Source: CAZQQN01 sp964549595 (GTDB lineage: Bacteria > Bacteroidota > Bacteroidia > CAILMK01 > CAYYUA01). Taken from it: 64,000 nt of DNA. The stretch is taken from contig CAZJWK010000004.1 in NCBI GenBank assembly GCA_964549595.1, positions 7,223-71,222 on the forward strand, given 5' to 3'. Position numbers and translations under genes: made by a program. Below the pieces are notes generated by a model. It saw nothing but the letters and a program-made list of their open reading frames with translations. It searched no databases and was not told the DNA's origin. Shown piece after piece: positions 1 through 9,065 of this stretch. The stretch's first letter is position 1. Every line of letters begins with the position of its first letter.

Positions 1-1
1 C

Positions 2-532
2 AGCCAAAACCAAAAAGCACAACAAGAAATTTTTCATGCCCAAAGGCATTTTGAAAATGATTCCCTGGATCTTGCGCTGAACGGAGATGGGGAAAATCCG
101 GGTTTCAAAGAAATTATAGAGGATTATGGCTGGACGAAAACCGCCAATTTAGCCCATTACTACACCGGTATTATTTACCTCAAGCAAGAAAAGTTTGACC
201 AAGCCATTGAACATCTGAAAACTTTTGAATCAGAGAGCAAGGTGTTTAAACCGCTTTCGCTGGGAAATCTTGGAAATGCTTACTCCGAAAAACAAAAATA
301 CGATAAAGCCGCTGATTATTACCTGAAGGCTGCCAACGCCAAAGATAATAAGTTTATTTCCCCCATATATTTGATGAAAGCGGGTTTAGTGTTAGAGGAG
401 GTAGGGAATTACCAAAAAGCTTTGGAAACCTATAAAAAACTCAAGGAAAATTATCCGGATAGTAAACAGGCTTCCGATATCGAAAAATTCATTGCCCGCG
501 CTAAGGCAAAGATCAACGCAAGTAAATCCTAA
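2..532 (+). CDS. TPR-repeat protein, 5' end outside the window
   Basis: The frame is open from the first bases of the window, so the gene begins upstream; 176 codons are visible before the TAA. At least three helix-turn-helix TPR units can be read: one around YYTGIIYLKQEKFDQAIEHL, one around LGNAYSEKQKYDKAADYYLK and one around KAGLVLEEVGNYQKALETYK, followed by a lysine-rich tail. TPR proteins are protein-protein scaffolds; which partner it binds cannot be told. The upstream part (missing) probably carries a membrane anchor, as in other Bacteroidota TPR proteins of this kind, but that is inference. The lumazine synthase gene follows after about 11 bases, so the two are probably co-transcribed. 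Confidence 0.85.
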   Translation, partial: SQNQKAQQEIFHAQRHFENDSLDLALNGDGENPGFKEIIEDYGWTKTANLAHYYTGIIYLKQEKFDQAIEHLKTFESESKVFKPLSLGNLGNAYSEKQKYDKAADYYLKAANAKDNKFISPIYLMKAGLVLEEVGNYQKALETYKKLKENYPDSKQASDIEKFIARAKAKINASKS

Positions 533-543
533 TTTGGTAATTG

Positions 544-1068
544 ATGGCAAGTTCAAGCTCCTCCCACCAAGATTTAAAAGTTACCTTAAGCGAACGGACT
601 AAAAACAAAAAAATCGGGGTAGTAACGGCTGATTGGAACGATAACGTAACCCATTCGCTTAAAGAAGGTTGTGTTCAAGCCTTAAAGGAAAACCAAATTT
701 CCGGAAGTCAAATTATAGAAAGGCAAGTGCCGGGTTCTTTTGAAATCCCTTTAGGTGCTCAATATTTGGCTGAGCTGGGTTTTGTTCAGGCTGTGGTTTG
801 TATCGGTTGCGTTATTAAAGGGGAAACACCCCATTTTCATTACATTGCTGATACTGTAACGCATAAAATCGGGGACTTAAATCTTCGTTACGGGATACCT
901 TTTATTTACGGTATTTTAACGGTTGAAATCCCGGAGCAGGCACAGGAAAGAGCAGGAGGAGAAAAAGGAAACAAGGGTACCGAAGCAGGACTTGCTGCAT
1001 TAGAAATGCTTGAGCTAAGAAATTCTTTTTACCAGGGAAAACAAACTCCAGGCTTTAGACCCGGATAA
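544..1068 (+). CDS. ribH: 6,7-dimethyl-8-ribityllumazine synthase
   Basis: Condenses 5-amino-6-ribitylaminouracil with 3,4-dihydroxy-2-butanone 4-phosphate, the penultimate step of riboflavin synthesis, in the cytoplasm. Family motifs are present: PGSFEIP (substrate pocket), IGCVIKGETPHFHY with the conserved His pair, and GNKGTEAGLAALEM near the C-terminus. The 174-residue length is a little above the usual 155-165 because of an N-terminal Ser-rich extension and a C-terminal tail. I chose the ATG at 544; a TTG directly before it (541) is the alternative. The last riboflavin enzyme (riboflavin synthase) lies about 40 kb away at 41147, so the pathway is not one operon here. Confidence 0.95.
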   Translation: MASSSSSHQDLKVTLSERTKNKKIGVVTADWNDNVTHSLKEGCVQALKENQISGSQIIERQVPGSFEIPLGAQYLAELGFVQAVVCIGCVIKGETPHFHYIADTVTHKIGDLNLRYGIPFIYGILTVEIPEQAQERAGGEKGNKGTEAGLAALEMLELRNSFYQGKQTPGFRPG

Positions 1069-1096
1069 GCAGGCTTTAGCAAAATTTCCAATTTCC

Positions 1097-4000
1097 TTAG
1101 AAATCCATTCCTAAGGAAAGATAAGTTATTCCTTCTTTCCTGAATTGGTAATTTTCAAACCCCCAAGCATGATCGACCCTTACAAAATACCCAAGGAGTT
1201 TGGTCCTAAAGCCAATACCAGCCCCGCCAACTACCGGGTTACTCAAATTGACCACCGAAATCTTCAAGGGAGGGTTCTCATAAGTTTTTCGGTTTAAAGC
1301 ATTGTCCTCACCGAAAGGATTGGTTCCTGTCCACGCACTACCTATGTCTCCGAAACCCACTAATTGAAAATTCTTAAAAAAGTTGGACATGATGGGTTTC
1401 TTTTGGAGCATTTTAAAAACCGGAATTCGAAGTTCCGTGTTAAAAAGGCTGTAAGAATTTCCATTCCGGATATTCTGCCCAAAACCTCTTAAATTACTTG
1501 CGAGCGCTTTGTACACATAATTCTGATCCTTGCTTACCTGAATGTCATCATTGAATTTGGGGAAAAGCCAATTGTCCACGCCGCCCATAAAATAAACCAC
1601 TTTTGCCTGACCAATGGAGGAGGCAAAGGCTAAACGGTTCGCCCAGACCATATCCCTGAAAATAGGCACGTAACCACGAACATCACCGCCAACAACAGAA
1701 AAGAGTTTGTTATCCACCTCCCCTTCAAACTTAAATGAACGAAAACCTTCTGCATAAAACTTCATCCTTGCGCCAGATCGGATGTTTTTTCCGAGTTTGC
1801 GGGTGTTATCAAAAACGTACTCAAAATTAATCCCCATCCAATTTTGAATATCATTGGGTTCGGTTAATGTGCTTCTTTCTGAGGAAAGCAGAATATCATT
1901 GTCTCTCCGCCCAAAAACTTCGGCCCTGATGGAGGATTTTTCACTAAAAGGCCACTTAATTTGATACTTTAGCTCGTGACTGGTTTCTTGCTTTTTCTTC
2001 GTACCGTTATCAAATTGCTTTTTCTCGCCATGCCTGTAAAATGTTAGCTTTTGGTCAAGGCGATTTTTAAGGTTATGATACCGGATGAAGTAATCGGCCC
2101 CTTTTAAATTGCCCAAAATCCGAAATCCCCCGTTTATGCGGTAGTCCTGAAATAAATCACTAACCCCCATGGTAAACATCATGTTCAATACGGGATTATA
2201 CACAAAAGGATCAGGATCACTCTGATTGTAAGGTAAATATTTGGAGTTAATAATGCTGTTATCAAGTTGGGTTTGAAGGAAAGTAGGTGTGAAAGACAAA
2301 TAATAGGGCCTTGCATCTCCTAATAAAGCCTTTTCTTTCTCTCTCGCTTTTCTGGCAGCTAATTTTTGCTTGTCCACGGAATTTTTTCCCTCTTTTTGAT
2401 CTATATTGCTCTTATCCTTCTTAGAAGACTTTTCAGATTCTTTTTTGAACTTACTTTGAAAATAATAGTCATCAATATCAACCCCTCCGGTATCAGATTT
2501 CGGCTTTGACTCCTTTTTAGTATCAGTGGGTTTGTCTGCAGGAGTTTTCTTTTGTTTAAATAGATTTTCGACAAGCGGACTTTCTTGCCTTCGCTTTATA
2601 TCTTCGTTTAACGTTGATGCAAAATCCGTTTCCGACCTTTCAGTGACTTCACCCGGAATGCTGTCAGGAATAGGATATTGAGCCCTTTTAAATTTTCCTT
2701 TAATCTTATAAAATTCATTAACCTTTCCCGTTTTACGGTTGACATCGTAAAAAAGTATGTTGTTCGGTCTGTTGGTTAAAGTATAGGTATAAGCGGTATC
2801 CTTGTAGAAAAAAGTGGTATCTGTTGACTGTATTCCAGTATCCTTGAACGCCAAATCCGGTATGAAAATATCAGCAGTATCCTTTTCCTTAAAAATAAAA
2901 GTATCAGCGGGATATCGGGCTGTATCTTCATACTTGGCTATCACCCGGGAATAATTGAAAATACTATCCAAACGGGATGCATCCCTGTTTACAATGCCAT
3001 TCTCCGCGGTAAGGTAGCTAAAGTAAGTAGAATCATACACATCAGGATGAAATTCATCACTTGAGCCAGAAAAGGTTAGTCGTTTAAGTTCTTTATTCCT
3101 ATCCTTATAGCGCGAATAAAAAATATCGAAATTATCATTGAAGCCGGACATATTCCACCTATTGTTTTGCTTTAGGGTATCATCAGCCCGATTAGAGCTA
3201 AAAATCACAGCATTTCCTTTTTCGGTAAATGCCGGGTGAAAGTCATCGTAAATATCCTGTGTGACAGGTATCATAGAATTGGTTTGCCAATTAAGGACGT
3301 AAATATCCGAATTACCTTGCTTAATGCCGGACAATGCGATGAATCTTCCGTCCCTTGAATAGCTTATATCCAAAACTTTTTCCACCCTGAAGTTCTTCCT
3401 TTCTTTAACAATTTCTTCTTCCTCAGGGTCGTATTGCATAAAAACAGCGGTTGACGCTTTATCATCCACAATGGTTAATTGGTTTTCAACGGGTCGCCAG
3501 GCAATGATGGGGTAGTTATCATCCGTTTCAAGCACATTCGTTTTATAACCGGTTTGGTAAACCTTATCGTGATCTTCCGTCTCAAAGTCATAAATCCATA
3601 CCCGTTTTTTACCCATCTCATTGGTAACGTAGGCTAATTTCCTGCCTTTAGGACCCATTTTGAGCTGGGTAACCTGACCGTCTTCTAAACTTTCTGGTTT
3701 TTCCTTGAACGAAAGGCGATCCCCGGGAAAAGACTCTTTTTCTTGCTTGAATTGCCGCCGTGCATATTCATACCACTCAGAAAAAACCTCGTTGTAATCC
3801 TTACCAAGGACAAAGACAAAACCACTTTCCAAGCTTTTATTGACCCGGTTTAAGTAAATAATATTGGTAATGGATGTTTCCCCGTAAACGTCAGCAATGT
3901 ATTTCCAGATCGCTTGGCTAATCAAGGTTTGGTTTCGCTTAGACAAGTGCTGGAAGTTTTCAAAACGCCCGGAAAGCACACCGGACTTCAGCTTAGTCCT

Positions 4001-4573
4001 TTCCTCAATGGACATGGGTTGGCCCAAATATTCCGTCAAACCTTTCAAATACCAATCTGGTAGATTTAACAAGGTAGCGTTTTGCACCCTCTCCTGGATA
4101 CTGCCTCCGTAAAGCATTTCATTCAGTAATACTTGAGCAATGGATTCCCGGATCTGGTTAATCAAGTCAAAATGGTTACCATTGAAATATAAAAAGGCAT
4201 GATTATCAATGATTGGGGTTCTTCCACTCGGATCATCCTTTTTCTTACTATACCCAATATTCGTTTGTCTTAAATCCGCATAGGAGTTGTACACTATGAA
4301 AACCAAACGATTCTTGGCCCTGTAATCAAGGATTTCCTCAATTTTGTCCAACTGTTTATTGGCATGCTTACCTACAAAACGAGCCAGATCTTTACCTCCC
4401 GTATAATGATAAATATCGAATTCATTGGCTCGATAAAAACGCCAATTAAATTCCTTAACCTGAACCCTGTTTTTACCAAAGGAAATATCTGTCCCTTGTC
4501 CAAATGAAACTTTTACCAGGGCCAGGGAAATCAAAAGCAAAACGAAACCAGTATGTAAAACAACCCTTTGCAA
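1097..4573 (-). CDS. Large outer-membrane protein: peptidase-MA-like head, TolB-like propeller, Omp85-like barrel
   Basis: 1158 residues from a TTG start; no in-frame ATG would keep the signal peptide (about residues 1-25, ending near VKVSFGQ). Residues about 40-275 resemble the peptidase MA fold, with the typical LPDWYLKGLTEYLG segment, but the place where HExxH should stand reads RESIAQVLLNEM, so metal binding looks lost. Residues about 290-560 hold PD40/TolB-type beta-propeller repeats, for example SRDGRFIALSG and FTEKGNAVIFSSNR. A Lys/Asp/Ser-rich linker (about 680-770) leads to a C-terminal beta-barrel with an Omp85-style LRGF motif near residue 1025 and a terminal Phe. No POTRA domain is visible. 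It converges with ribH and stands alone. Such proteins are usually labelled TolB-like; the actual role is unknown and transport or assembly at the outer membrane is inference. Confidence 0.85.
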   Translation of the reverse strand: MQRVVLHTGFVLLLISLALVKVSFGQGTDISFGKNRVQVKEFNWRFYRANEFDIYHYTGGKDLARFVGKHANKQLDKIEEILDYRAKNRLVFIVYNSYADLRQTNIGYSKKKDDPSGRTPIIDNHAFLYFNGNHFDLINQIRESIAQVLLNEMLYGGSIQERVQNATLLNLPDWYLKGLTEYLGQPMSIEERTKLKSGVLSGRFENFQHLSKRNQTLISQAIWKYIADVYGETSITNIIYLNRVNKSLESGFVFVLGKDYNEVFSEWYEYARRQFKQEKESFPGDRLSFKEKPESLEDGQVTQLKMGPKGRKLAYVTNEMGKKRVWIYDFETEDHDKVYQTGYKTNVLETDDNYPIIAWRPVENQLTIVDDKASTAVFMQYDPEEEEIVKERKNFRVEKVLDISYSRDGRFIALSGIKQGNSDIYVLNWQTNSMIPVTQDIYDDFHPAFTEKGNAVIFSSNRADDTLKQNNRWNMSGFNDNFDIFYSRYKDRNKELKRLTFSGSSDEFHPDVYDSTYFSYLTAENGIVNRDASRLDSIFNYSRVIAKYEDTARYPADTFIFKEKDTADIFIPDLAFKDTGIQSTDTTFFYKDTAYTYTLTNRPNNILFYDVNRKTGKVNEFYKIKGKFKRAQYPIPDSIPGEVTERSETDFASTLNEDIKRRQESPLVENLFKQKKTPADKPTDTKKESKPKSDTGGVDIDDYYFQSKFKKESEKSSKKDKSNIDQKEGKNSVDKQKLAARKAREKEKALLGDARPYYLSFTPTFLQTQLDNSIINSKYLPYNQSDPDPFVYNPVLNMMFTMGVSDLFQDYRINGGFRILGNLKGADYFIRYHNLKNRLDQKLTFYRHGEKKQFDNGTKKKQETSHELKYQIKWPFSEKSSIRAEVFGRRDNDILLSSERSTLTEPNDIQNWMGINFEYVFDNTRKLGKNIRSGARMKFYAEGFRSFKFEGEVDNKLFSVVGGDVRGYVPIFRDMVWANRLAFASSIGQAKVVYFMGGVDNWLFPKFNDDIQVSKDQNYVYKALASNLRGFGQNIRNGNSYSLFNTELRIPVFKMLQKKPIMSNFFKNFQLVGFGDIGSAWTGTNPFGEDNALNRKTYENPPLKISVVNLSNPVVGGAGIGFRTKLLGYFVRVDHAWGFENYQFRKEGITYLSLGMDF

Positions 4574-4634
4574 AATGCCACTTATTATTGCCTCAAAAAC
4601 GGTTAAAAAACGTTTTAATTATGAGAATTTTCGA

Positions 4635-6731
4635 TTAATAGCTGCCATAGAATTTTCGGAAAAACCATTCTACGCCTAAAAAAATCACTATCACAAAAAA
4701 CAAAAATTTATTATGAATTAATTCCCTGAGTTCGTATTTCATGTGAGAAACGGGTTTCATTGTGTTTTGCTTTGAAAGCGTTTGTCTTAATTCCTGAGTT
4801 TGTTTAGGAGAAAATATTTGTCCGCTACTTTCTTTAGCCAGGCTATAAAGCAACCGGTGATTAGCCACTGTATTTAAATGCTCCTGCTGAACAGGCTTGA
4901 TAATGAAACGGCCTGACAAAACAAAAGTCTCTTCACCCAGACTAGTCGTTGCTTTGTATTGGTACTTGCCGGCAGGTAAATAACCGGCATCTACACGGTA
5001 ACCATTATCAATCTCACGGAATTCATATTGATATTCCTTCCCGTTTTGGTCAGTAACAAGAAATTTGATATCCGCACCTTTCACAGGCTCGTAGCTGTTA
5101 TTGTATAGCTCTGCTTCAAAGGTTACCTTCTGATCTTCATTAAATATCTTAGCAGGATCCCTTAAGCGGAATTGTTTTTTATCAGCTTTAACGGTCAAGA
5201 GCTGGATGGATTTTGAAATCATTTGATTAAAAACCTTATGATTCCGATTCAAGCGGTATTCATTTAAATACCACCGCCAGAAACCAGTACCAGCAAAAAC
5301 AGCAATTTTATGATCTGACCTCCTGAGGAAACTCATTAAGGGTTTATCACTGACTACTTGTCCAATTTTTTGTTTTAAAAGCACATCATGCTGGGTATTG
5401 AAAGTGTATTCACCGTGTGGGGCAAAAATGGGTGGTAACTGAGGAAACAATTCGTTGGCATTCTCAGGGAGGTCAAATTGATTAAAGTCCTTCACCAAGG
5501 AAGGAATCACCTTATCCACCTTTTTATCTGCACCTTTTATAGCCAACCCTATTTTTAACTGGTTAAAAGCTTCCAAACCGGTTTCACCCCCTACCATAAA
5601 AAAAGCAGGCTTCCGGTTTTCCAGTAATTTCTTGATCAATCTCCGACCCCCTTTATTGGCCGGCGAAGGCAGGTTGTGAACGAATACCATTTGGTACTTT
5701 TCAAGGTTCTCATTCTTTTTTTGCCATTGATCTATGGTTAAAGTGGTGGCTTCATACCGTTCGTTAGACTCTACTGAATTTTTCAACACCTTAAGGTCCG
5801 GGTGTGGATTTTGGCCGACAATTAAAATATTTTTCCTGCTTTCAAGTACATTGATGAAGAAATTCCTTTGGTTATTCACTTTGCTGATTTCCGGTTTAAG
5901 GGGCTCAACCTTAACCTGAAATCTACGCATACCAGGTTCATCAGCTTTCAAAAAAGCTTTAATGGTCGTATCGAAGCGTTTTTCTCCTAAATTTAAATCA
6001 GTAGAATAGACGACTTCATTTTCCTTTAAAATTTTCACTGCCGTTTTCTTCCCGCTCAAACCTTCAGCTTCGATTCCAATTTCTACAGGAAATTCATTTC
6101 CGGCAAAAACAATCTCATTATGTCTTAATCGCTTGACTAAAATATCCTTTGGCGGAATGGTATCACCCAGAGCCAATGTATATATCGGGGCCTGGATTTT
6201 TTTGGCTGATACCAAAGGATTTTTTCCCTGGTTGTAGATGCCGTCAGTGGCTAAGATAACAGCTCCTAAATTTCTATTGTAAAAACGGTTATAAACCCTT
6301 TCCAGGGGTTTGCTGATATTTGTTTTTTTAGCAGAAAAATCAAGGCCTAAACCATTTTTAACCTGATCACCAAAACTAAAAGTTTTTACTTCATAATCCT
6401 GTTTTAAATGATTTGACAAATTGTTCATTAAGGATTCAAGCGAATCCTGATAAAATGTGGAGTCCTGGTTTAAGGTAATGGACTTTGAGTTATCGGTCAC
6501 TATTGCCACAGAAGGTTTTTCTACTTCTTTGTAATAATTTTTCAGAAAGGGAGATAAAAGAAGGAAGGCTATAAGGCTAACCGCTACGAACCTAAATATT
6601 GCCATTAAATAAGTGGGAAATTCCCAAAATACCCCTTTTTCTCCGAAATGAGAGCGGTAATAAGCGATAAACGCATAAAACCCTCCGGCAAGCAAACAAA
6701 AAATCAGAAAATAAGTAGGATATTCCAGCAT
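4635..6731 (-). CDS. VWA-domain inner-membrane protein of unknown function
   Basis: About 698 residues from the ATG at 6731. A longer version would start at a TTG at 6746, but a TATCTTTG element overlaps that TTG, so I prefer the ATG. Two membrane helices (about residues 5-27 and 40-62) are followed by a von Willebrand factor A domain with an intact DxSxS metal site (DNSKS) and the later TDG loop (ILATDGIYNQG). After it come Ig/CARDB-like strands, a segment reminiscent of the glutamine-amidotransferase-like fold of similar proteins (VFVHNLPSPANKGG, FFMVGGETG), more beta strands, and a final helix (FLFFVIVIFLGVEWFF). The arrangement resembles Bat-type VWA membrane proteins, but no MoxR, BatA or BatD gene is next to it. 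Function is not known; a membrane-anchored binding platform is inference. Confidence 0.8.
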   Translation of the reverse strand: MLEYPTYFLIFCLLAGGFYAFIAYYRSHFGEKGVFWEFPTYLMAIFRFVAVSLIAFLLLSPFLKNYYKEVEKPSVAIVTDNSKSITLNQDSTFYQDSLESLMNNLSNHLKQDYEVKTFSFGDQVKNGLGLDFSAKKTNISKPLERVYNRFYNRNLGAVILATDGIYNQGKNPLVSAKKIQAPIYTLALGDTIPPKDILVKRLRHNEIVFAGNEFPVEIGIEAEGLSGKKTAVKILKENEVVYSTDLNLGEKRFDTTIKAFLKADEPGMRRFQVKVEPLKPEISKVNNQRNFFINVLESRKNILIVGQNPHPDLKVLKNSVESNERYEATTLTIDQWQKKNENLEKYQMVFVHNLPSPANKGGRRLIKKLLENRKPAFFMVGGETGLEAFNQLKIGLAIKGADKKVDKVIPSLVKDFNQFDLPENANELFPQLPPIFAPHGEYTFNTQHDVLLKQKIGQVVSDKPLMSFLRRSDHKIAVFAGTGFWRWYLNEYRLNRNHKVFNQMISKSIQLLTVKADKKQFRLRDPAKIFNEDQKVTFEAELYNNSYEPVKGADIKFLVTDQNGKEYQYEFREIDNGYRVDAGYLPAGKYQYKATTSLGEETFVLSGRFIIKPVQQEHLNTVANHRLLYSLAKESSGQIFSPKQTQELRQTLSKQNTMKPVSHMKYELRELIHNKFLFFVIVIFLGVEWFFRKFYGSY

Positions 6732-6966
6732 TAGCGTAAAATCCAAAGATAAACTATTTAATGGGTTTAATAACTTCGATAAAATCGCTCAAAATTAGCT
6801 ACAAAAACCAATTTGCCAATTTTAATTTTTATTATCTGAATTTTTCTTGCAAATTGGCTGCCTAACTTGAATAGCCCATTTTTAAAAGGCTAATTTTAAG
6901 ATAAAAAAAACAAATAACCTGAAAAACGGCTACTAAAGGGAATTTTCAAAAACAGGGTAAGTAAAA

Positions 6967-7509
6967 ATGGTGTTCTTCCTCATAGACTTCATGGTCTTGC
7001 TTTTAATGGTTTATTTTTTCATTAAAGGCTTAAAAAAAGGGCTAATTGTTGAATTAACCACCATTATAGCTTTTATCTGTGGAATCGTTGCAGCAATGAA
7101 ATTATCCACACCGGCCTTGAAATATTTTCAAGATTGGTTCGGCCGATCCAATTTTTTGCCTTATTTGGCCTATTTAATAGTTTTTTTGGCGGTTTTTTTT
7201 CTGATCCAGTTATTGGGGAAAAGCGTTGAAAAATTACTTAAAATTACGCAATTAAATTTCCTAAACCGATTATGCGGAGCTATTCTGGGTCTTTTTAAAA
7301 TTTGTTTTTTAATTGGCTTAATTTTTTGGCTAACGGATCAAGCTGGATTTTTGGGTACTTCATTTAAAAAAGGCGTTATAAGCTTCAATTACATTATGCC
7401 GATAGCACCTTTCATAGTGAATAAAACCACACAATTATTCCCTTTGTTAGGAGACGTAGTGGCAGAATTAAAAGATTTTTTTGGTAACCTGGCCAATGGC
7501 CTAAAGTAA
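6967..7509 (+). CDS. CvpA family membrane protein
   Basis: 180 residues with four predicted membrane helices (about 4-22, 28-48, 63-85, 103-122), beginning MVFFLIDFMVLLLMVYFFIKG, length and topology typical of CvpA/colicin V production family proteins. In E. coli CvpA is needed for colicin V export and for normal envelope behaviour; the molecular activity is not established. It is divergent from the VWA gene, with about 235 bases between them, and is followed after 32 bases by the amidotransferase gene. The poly-T rich coding sequence reflects the hydrophobic content. Confidence 0.85.
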   Translation: MVFFLIDFMVLLLMVYFFIKGLKKGLIVELTTIIAFICGIVAAMKLSTPALKYFQDWFGRSNFLPYLAYLIVFLAVFFLIQLLGKSVEKLLKITQLNFLNRLCGAILGLFKICFLIGLIFWLTDQAGFLGTSFKKGVISFNYIMPIAPFIVNKTTQLFPLLGDVVAELKDFFGNLANGLK

Positions 7510-7541
7510 ATGGGGTATTTATAGCCTTTGAACCATGATTT

Positions 7542-8135
7542 ATGGTATTAGTGATTGATAATTATGATTCCTTTTCCTACAATTTATTGAACTATTGCAA
7601 ACAAATCCACGAGGATTGTTACTTAGTCCGCAATGACGAAATGACCTTAACCGAAATGGAAGCGTTTAATCCTGATGGTTTCATTCTTTCTCCGGGACCC
7701 GGAAGCCCTGAAGATTATCCCATACTAAACGAAATCCTTAAAAAATGGCAGAATAGAAAGCCGATATTAGGGATTTGTTTAGGGTTTCAAGCCATTGCAG
7801 AATTCTACGGTGCAAAAACCCTGAAAGCCCCAGTTCCCGTACATGGCAAAACCTCCACAATTGAGCACAACGGTCATTTTGCGTTCAAAAACATCCCAAA
7901 ATCCTTTGAAGCCACCCGCTACCATTCTTTAATCTCCTTTGGCATTAGCCGCTGTGAAAATTTAACCCTTATAGCATGGAATAAGGAGGAAATGTTACCA
8001 ATGGGGATTGCCCACAAAGAGTCTTCCATATGGGGGCTTCAGTTTCATCCTGAAGCCATTCTAACGGAATACGGAGCTACTTTTTTAAAAAATTGGTTTA
8101 AGCAAATAGAAAGCAAATTGGTCAAAGTCAAGTAA
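7542..8135 (+). CDS. pabA: Anthranilate / aminodeoxychorismate synthase glutamine amidotransferase subunit
   Basis: Class I glutamine amidotransferase of 197 residues that supplies ammonia to a chorismate-using synthase, for folate (PabA) or tryptophan (TrpG). The N-terminal VLVIDNYDSFSYNLLNY is diagnostic of this subfamily. The nucleophile Cys is in PILGICLGFQAIAEFYG, the oxyanion region in LSPGPGSPEDY, and the catalytic His-Glu pair in LQFHPEA. The large subunit (PabB or TrpE) and other trp genes are not nearby, which makes the folate role or a shared role more likely, but the sequence alone does not decide. Confidence 0.9.
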   Translation: MVLVIDNYDSFSYNLLNYCKQIHEDCYLVRNDEMTLTEMEAFNPDGFILSPGPGSPEDYPILNEILKKWQNRKPILGICLGFQAIAEFYGAKTLKAPVPVHGKTSTIEHNGHFAFKNIPKSFEATRYHSLISFGISRCENLTLIAWNKEEMLPMGIAHKESSIWGLQFHPEAILTEYGATFLKNWFKQIESKLVKVK

Positions 8136-8243
8136 AAATTTTAACTTTCTTATTTATAAAAAGCACAATGGAAACAATTTTCGAGTAAGAATATTTGGTA
8201 ATTGTACAATTTAAAGGTTTTTCAACTAAAGTTTTAAGCTTAT

Positions 8244-8251
8244 TAATTTTG
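8244..8251 (+). promoter_or_regulatory. Possible -7 element (TAATTTTG)
   Basis: Matches the Bacteroidota TAnnTTTG box, 31 bases before the hydrolase start, after a 108-base gap behind pabA. No TTTG lies at the usual 19-21 base spacing upstream, so support is weak. Confidence 0.3.
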
Positions 8252-8282
8252 AAAGACTAAAAACATCTAAGTTGAGTTATCA

Positions 8283-9065
8283 ATGGAATTTGAAATTAAA
8301 AAGGAAAATGGTTTTGAATTTGTGGAAGAAGGGGAAGGGCCGGTTTTAATGCTACTTCACGGCCTATTCGGAGCCCTTAGTAATTGGCAGGAAGTGTTGA
8401 ACTACTATTCGGTAAATTATAAAGTGGTTATTCCCTTAATGCCTGTCTATAAAATGCCCTTAAAAAAGACTAGCGTGGGAGGATTGACTGACTTTTTACA
8501 AGATTTCATAAAGTATAAAAATTACCAAAACGTAACGCTTCTCGGCAATTCATTAGGAGGTCATGTGGCACTGACCTACACCCTGGAACATCCTTCAAAG
8601 GTAAAAGCAATGGTGCTCACTGGTAGTTCAGGCCTTTATGAAAATGCCTTAGGGGGTAGTTTTCCGCAGCGAAACAATTACGAATTTATCAAGTCAAAAG
8701 TCGAATATACTTTTTACAGCCCTGAAACCGCTACAAAAGCATTAGTAGATGAGGTCTATGGTATTGTGAATAGCCGGCAGAAGGGAATGCGCATTGTCGC
8801 CTTGGCGAAATCCTCCATTCGGCACAATTTAAAAAAAGAAATACAAACAATAAAAATCCCGGTTTGCCTTATTTGGGGTTATAATGACAAAATCACACCA
8901 CCCCATGTGGCTGAAGAATTTCACCACTTACTATCGAATTCCGAGTTAAACTTTCTCGACAAGTGCGGGCACGCTCCAATGATGGAAAAACCGCAGGAAT
9001 TCAATGAGGTATTAAAGCCCTTCCTGGAAAAAGTGATCTATCAACCAAACGCGGAAAAGGCATGA
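8283..9065 (+). CDS. Alpha/beta-fold hydrolase
   Basis: 260 residues with a full catalytic triad: nucleophile Ser in GNSLGGH (about residue 94), Asp in WGYNDKITPP (about 206) and His in KCGHAPMMEKP (about 234); the oxyanion segment is LLHGLFGALSNW. No signal peptide, so cytoplasmic. The stop codon overlaps the start of the CBS gene by four bases (ATGA), which indicates translational coupling. The hydrolase, CBS protein, NAD kinase, DUF6089, UppS, BamA, Skp, MurI order is a layout I recognise from Cytophagales genomes. The substrate cannot be deduced. Confidence 0.9.
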   Translation: MEFEIKKENGFEFVEEGEGPVLMLLHGLFGALSNWQEVLNYYSVNYKVVIPLMPVYKMPLKKTSVGGLTDFLQDFIKYKNYQNVTLLGNSLGGHVALTYTLEHPSKVKAMVLTGSSGLYENALGGSFPQRNNYEFIKSKVEYTFYSPETATKALVDEVYGIVNSRQKGMRIVALAKSSIRHNLKKEIQTIKIPVCLIWGYNDKITPPHVAEEFHHLLSNSELNFLDKCGHAPMMEKPQEFNEVLKPFLEKVIYQPNAEKA

